This document shows, in pieces, positions 6,199 through 6,926 of a DNA stretch of 6,926 nt (within the stretch, counting starts at the first letter, position 1; every line of letters begins with the position of its first letter). Where the stretch lies: NCBI GenBank assembly GCA_946055365.1, contig CAMGFM010000071.1:1-6926 (forward strand), given 5' to 3'. The position numbers and the translations under genes are program-made. Origin of the DNA: an uncultured Prevotella sp. (GTDB lineage: Bacteria > Bacteroidota > Bacteroidia > Bacteroidales > Bacteroidaceae). The notes below the pieces were generated by a model that saw only the letters and a list, made by a program, of their open reading frames with translations, was not told where the DNA came from and did not search any database.

Positions 6199-6246
6199 AA
6201 CAAAAGCGGCACTCCTCATCTGCGAGAGTGCCGCTTTTGTTTTTTT
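6199..6246 (+). terminator. Rho-independent terminator of the sigma/barrel operon
   Basis: A 16-bp perfect stem pairs 6199-6214 (ACAAAAGCGGCACTC at 6200-6214) with 6226-6241 (GAGTGCCGCTTTTGT at 6226-6240). The loop is 11 nt, and a run of seven T follows (6240-6246). It points along the plus strand, 63 bp after the barrel gene stop. The right arm closely resembles the core of the 22-bp repeats in this window. Confidence 0.88.
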
Positions 6247-6282
6247 AGTTGTCTATCTTGATAGCTTATGCTTTTTACAATT

Positions 6283-6458
6283 TGCAAAAGCCACGCCTTG
6301 TCATTTTCAAGACAGCCCTTTTGCGGTCGCAAAAATGGCGTTTTAGGGTCATGAAAGTGCCTCTTTAGAGTTGCCAAACAGCCTCTTTGCAATAGCAATA
6401 GTGCCTCTTTGCTTTTGCCTGAGTGTCGCTGTGCGGTTGCAAAGATGCCAGGGTGCGA
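6283..6458. repeat. Degenerate 22-bp tandem repeat array 2
   Basis: From 6305 to 6458, seven consecutive 22-bp units align without gaps, starting at 6305, 6327, 6349, 6371, 6393, 6415 and 6437; a weaker copy lies at about 6283-6304. The consensus is near GCAAAAGTGCCTCTTTGC plus 4 bases. In all seven units, T1, G11, C13 and T18 are constant; A8 is present in six. Units tend to begin with GCAA and end with TTGC, so each is a weak dyad and neighbouring units form inverted repeats at their joint, e.g. TTTTGCG-GT-CGCAAAA at 6319-6334. It occupies most of the 383-bp gene-free gap between two convergent outer-membrane protein genes. 6459-6518 holds nothing clear. Reading frames across it show a 22-residue period that simply follows the DNA repeat, so they are unlikely to be genes. 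Confidence 0.75.
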
Positions 6459-6518
6459 GTGTAGGCAGTGGCGTGTCTTTTATTTGCAATGCCTTGTGAC
6501 ATGCCGTGTCGTGACGGT

Positions 6519-6926
6519 TTAAATGCCTATCTTCACGCCGAGTGAGAAATAAGTGTCATCGCCGCCGTCTATCCACTGGTATTTGCCCTCTATGAAGCCT
6601 GCAATGTTTGACGTGAAGTCATATTTGAGTCCGCCGCCGATGTTCACCAGAAAGTCTGTCTCGCCGTCATGGTGTTTGGGCTTGGCATAGTTGAGTCCTA
6701 TACCCACTATTGGATAAAGCGTAAAGCCCGATGAGAGATCTACGTTGTAGTGAAAGTCGGCCTCAAGCTGGAAGTTTGTGGCGTTTTCAGGGAAGTAGAA
6801 GTTAAAGGCAGGGGCAAACTCAAAGTTCTTACCGAGATTTGTGCTTACGCCAACGCCCACTCCAAAGTCGTTGCGGAGGTTGCCCTTGATGTCTACACTC
6901 TTTATCTGAGCAGAGGATGCCGTTGC
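6519..6926 (-). CDS. Small outer-membrane beta-barrel protein (5' end cut by window edge)
   Basis: On the reverse strand the frame is open from the right edge to a TAA at 6519, giving 135 visible residues. The first visible residues, ATASSAQIKSVDIKG, look like the end of a signal peptide with cleavage near the SSAQ segment, so only a short N-terminal stretch is probably missing. After it come alternating amphipathic strands typical of an 8-stranded porin-like barrel: FGVGVGVSTNLG, FEFAPAFNFYFP, FQLEADFHYNVD, FTLYPIVGIGLNYA, FLVNIGGGLKYDF, IAGFIEGKYQWID and YFSLGVKIGI. Loops are short and charged (KPKHHDGETD, DGGDD). The exact family (opacity/OmpW-like or OMP_b-brl) cannot be fixed by eye. It converges on the sigma/barrel operon. 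A GTG at 6860 lies inside the mature domain and is not the start. No clear terminator was seen after its stop. Confidence 0.85.
   Translation of the reverse strand, partial: ATASSAQIKSVDIKGNLRNDFGVGVGVSTNLGKNFEFAPAFNFYFPENATNFQLEADFHYNVDLSSGFTLYPIVGIGLNYAKPKHHDGETDFLVNIGGGLKYDFTSNIAGFIEGKYQWIDGGDDTYFSLGVKIGI

Noticed and set aside
6216..6398. Small minus-strand reading frame over array 2
   Set aside because: Its 22-residue periodicity (QRGCL then QKGCL) follows from a 22-bp DNA repeat read in frame; it has no recognisable domain and overlaps the terminator.

Overview
The window looks like a chromosomal stretch from a Bacteroidota member, most likely order Bacteroidales (Prevotellaceae or Muribaculaceae level; the family is a guess). 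The signs are two TAnnTTTG -7 promoter elements, A-rich start contexts with no clear Shine-Dalgarno sequence, the neighbourhood parB-parA / surE-lpxB, and an ECF sigma factor followed by a protein that combines an inner-membrane helix with an outer-membrane barrel. Base composition is fairly even and moderately GC-rich by eye, and nothing clearly suggests recent transfer.

Layout. On the minus strand, parA (971-1789) precedes parB (starts at 667 and runs off the left edge). These are the chromosome-partition ATPase and its CTP-dependent clamp. They are separated by a 303-bp gap holding a degenerate tandem repeat with a 21-22-bp period. A 100-bp divergent promoter region (1790-1889) separates parA from surE (1890-2660, survival nucleotidase). 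lpxB (2820-3959, lipid A disaccharide synthase) follows on the plus strand after a 159-bp gap with inverted repeats. A 156-bp leader with two mutually exclusive stem-loops precedes a two-gene unit: an ECF sigma factor (4116-4661) and a 488-residue protein (4669-6135). The latter has a cytosolic N-terminus, one membrane helix, a long disordered linker and an apparent 8-stranded barrel. The unit ends at a strong hairpin plus T-tract terminator near 6199-6246. A second 22-bp-phased repeat array (about 6283-6458) fills the space before a convergent small outer-membrane barrel gene (6519-6926, minus strand, cut at the right edge).

How they fit together. parA and parB act in origin segregation. lpxB makes the lipid A backbone of the outer membrane. 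The sigma/barrel pair matches the Bacteroides 'dual membrane-spanning anti-sigma factor' (Dma/Das) arrangement, in which one polypeptide is thought to link the outer membrane state to a cytosolic sigma factor. The right-hand gene is another outer-membrane barrel, so the right half of the window is mainly about the cell envelope.

The two most interesting signals are this sigma/anti-sigma pair and the pair of intergenic arrays. The arrays share a GTGCC..TTT core, occur in two unrelated gaps, and resemble one arm of the terminator hairpin. No RNA gene, CRISPR array, insertion sequence or canonical parS site was found.
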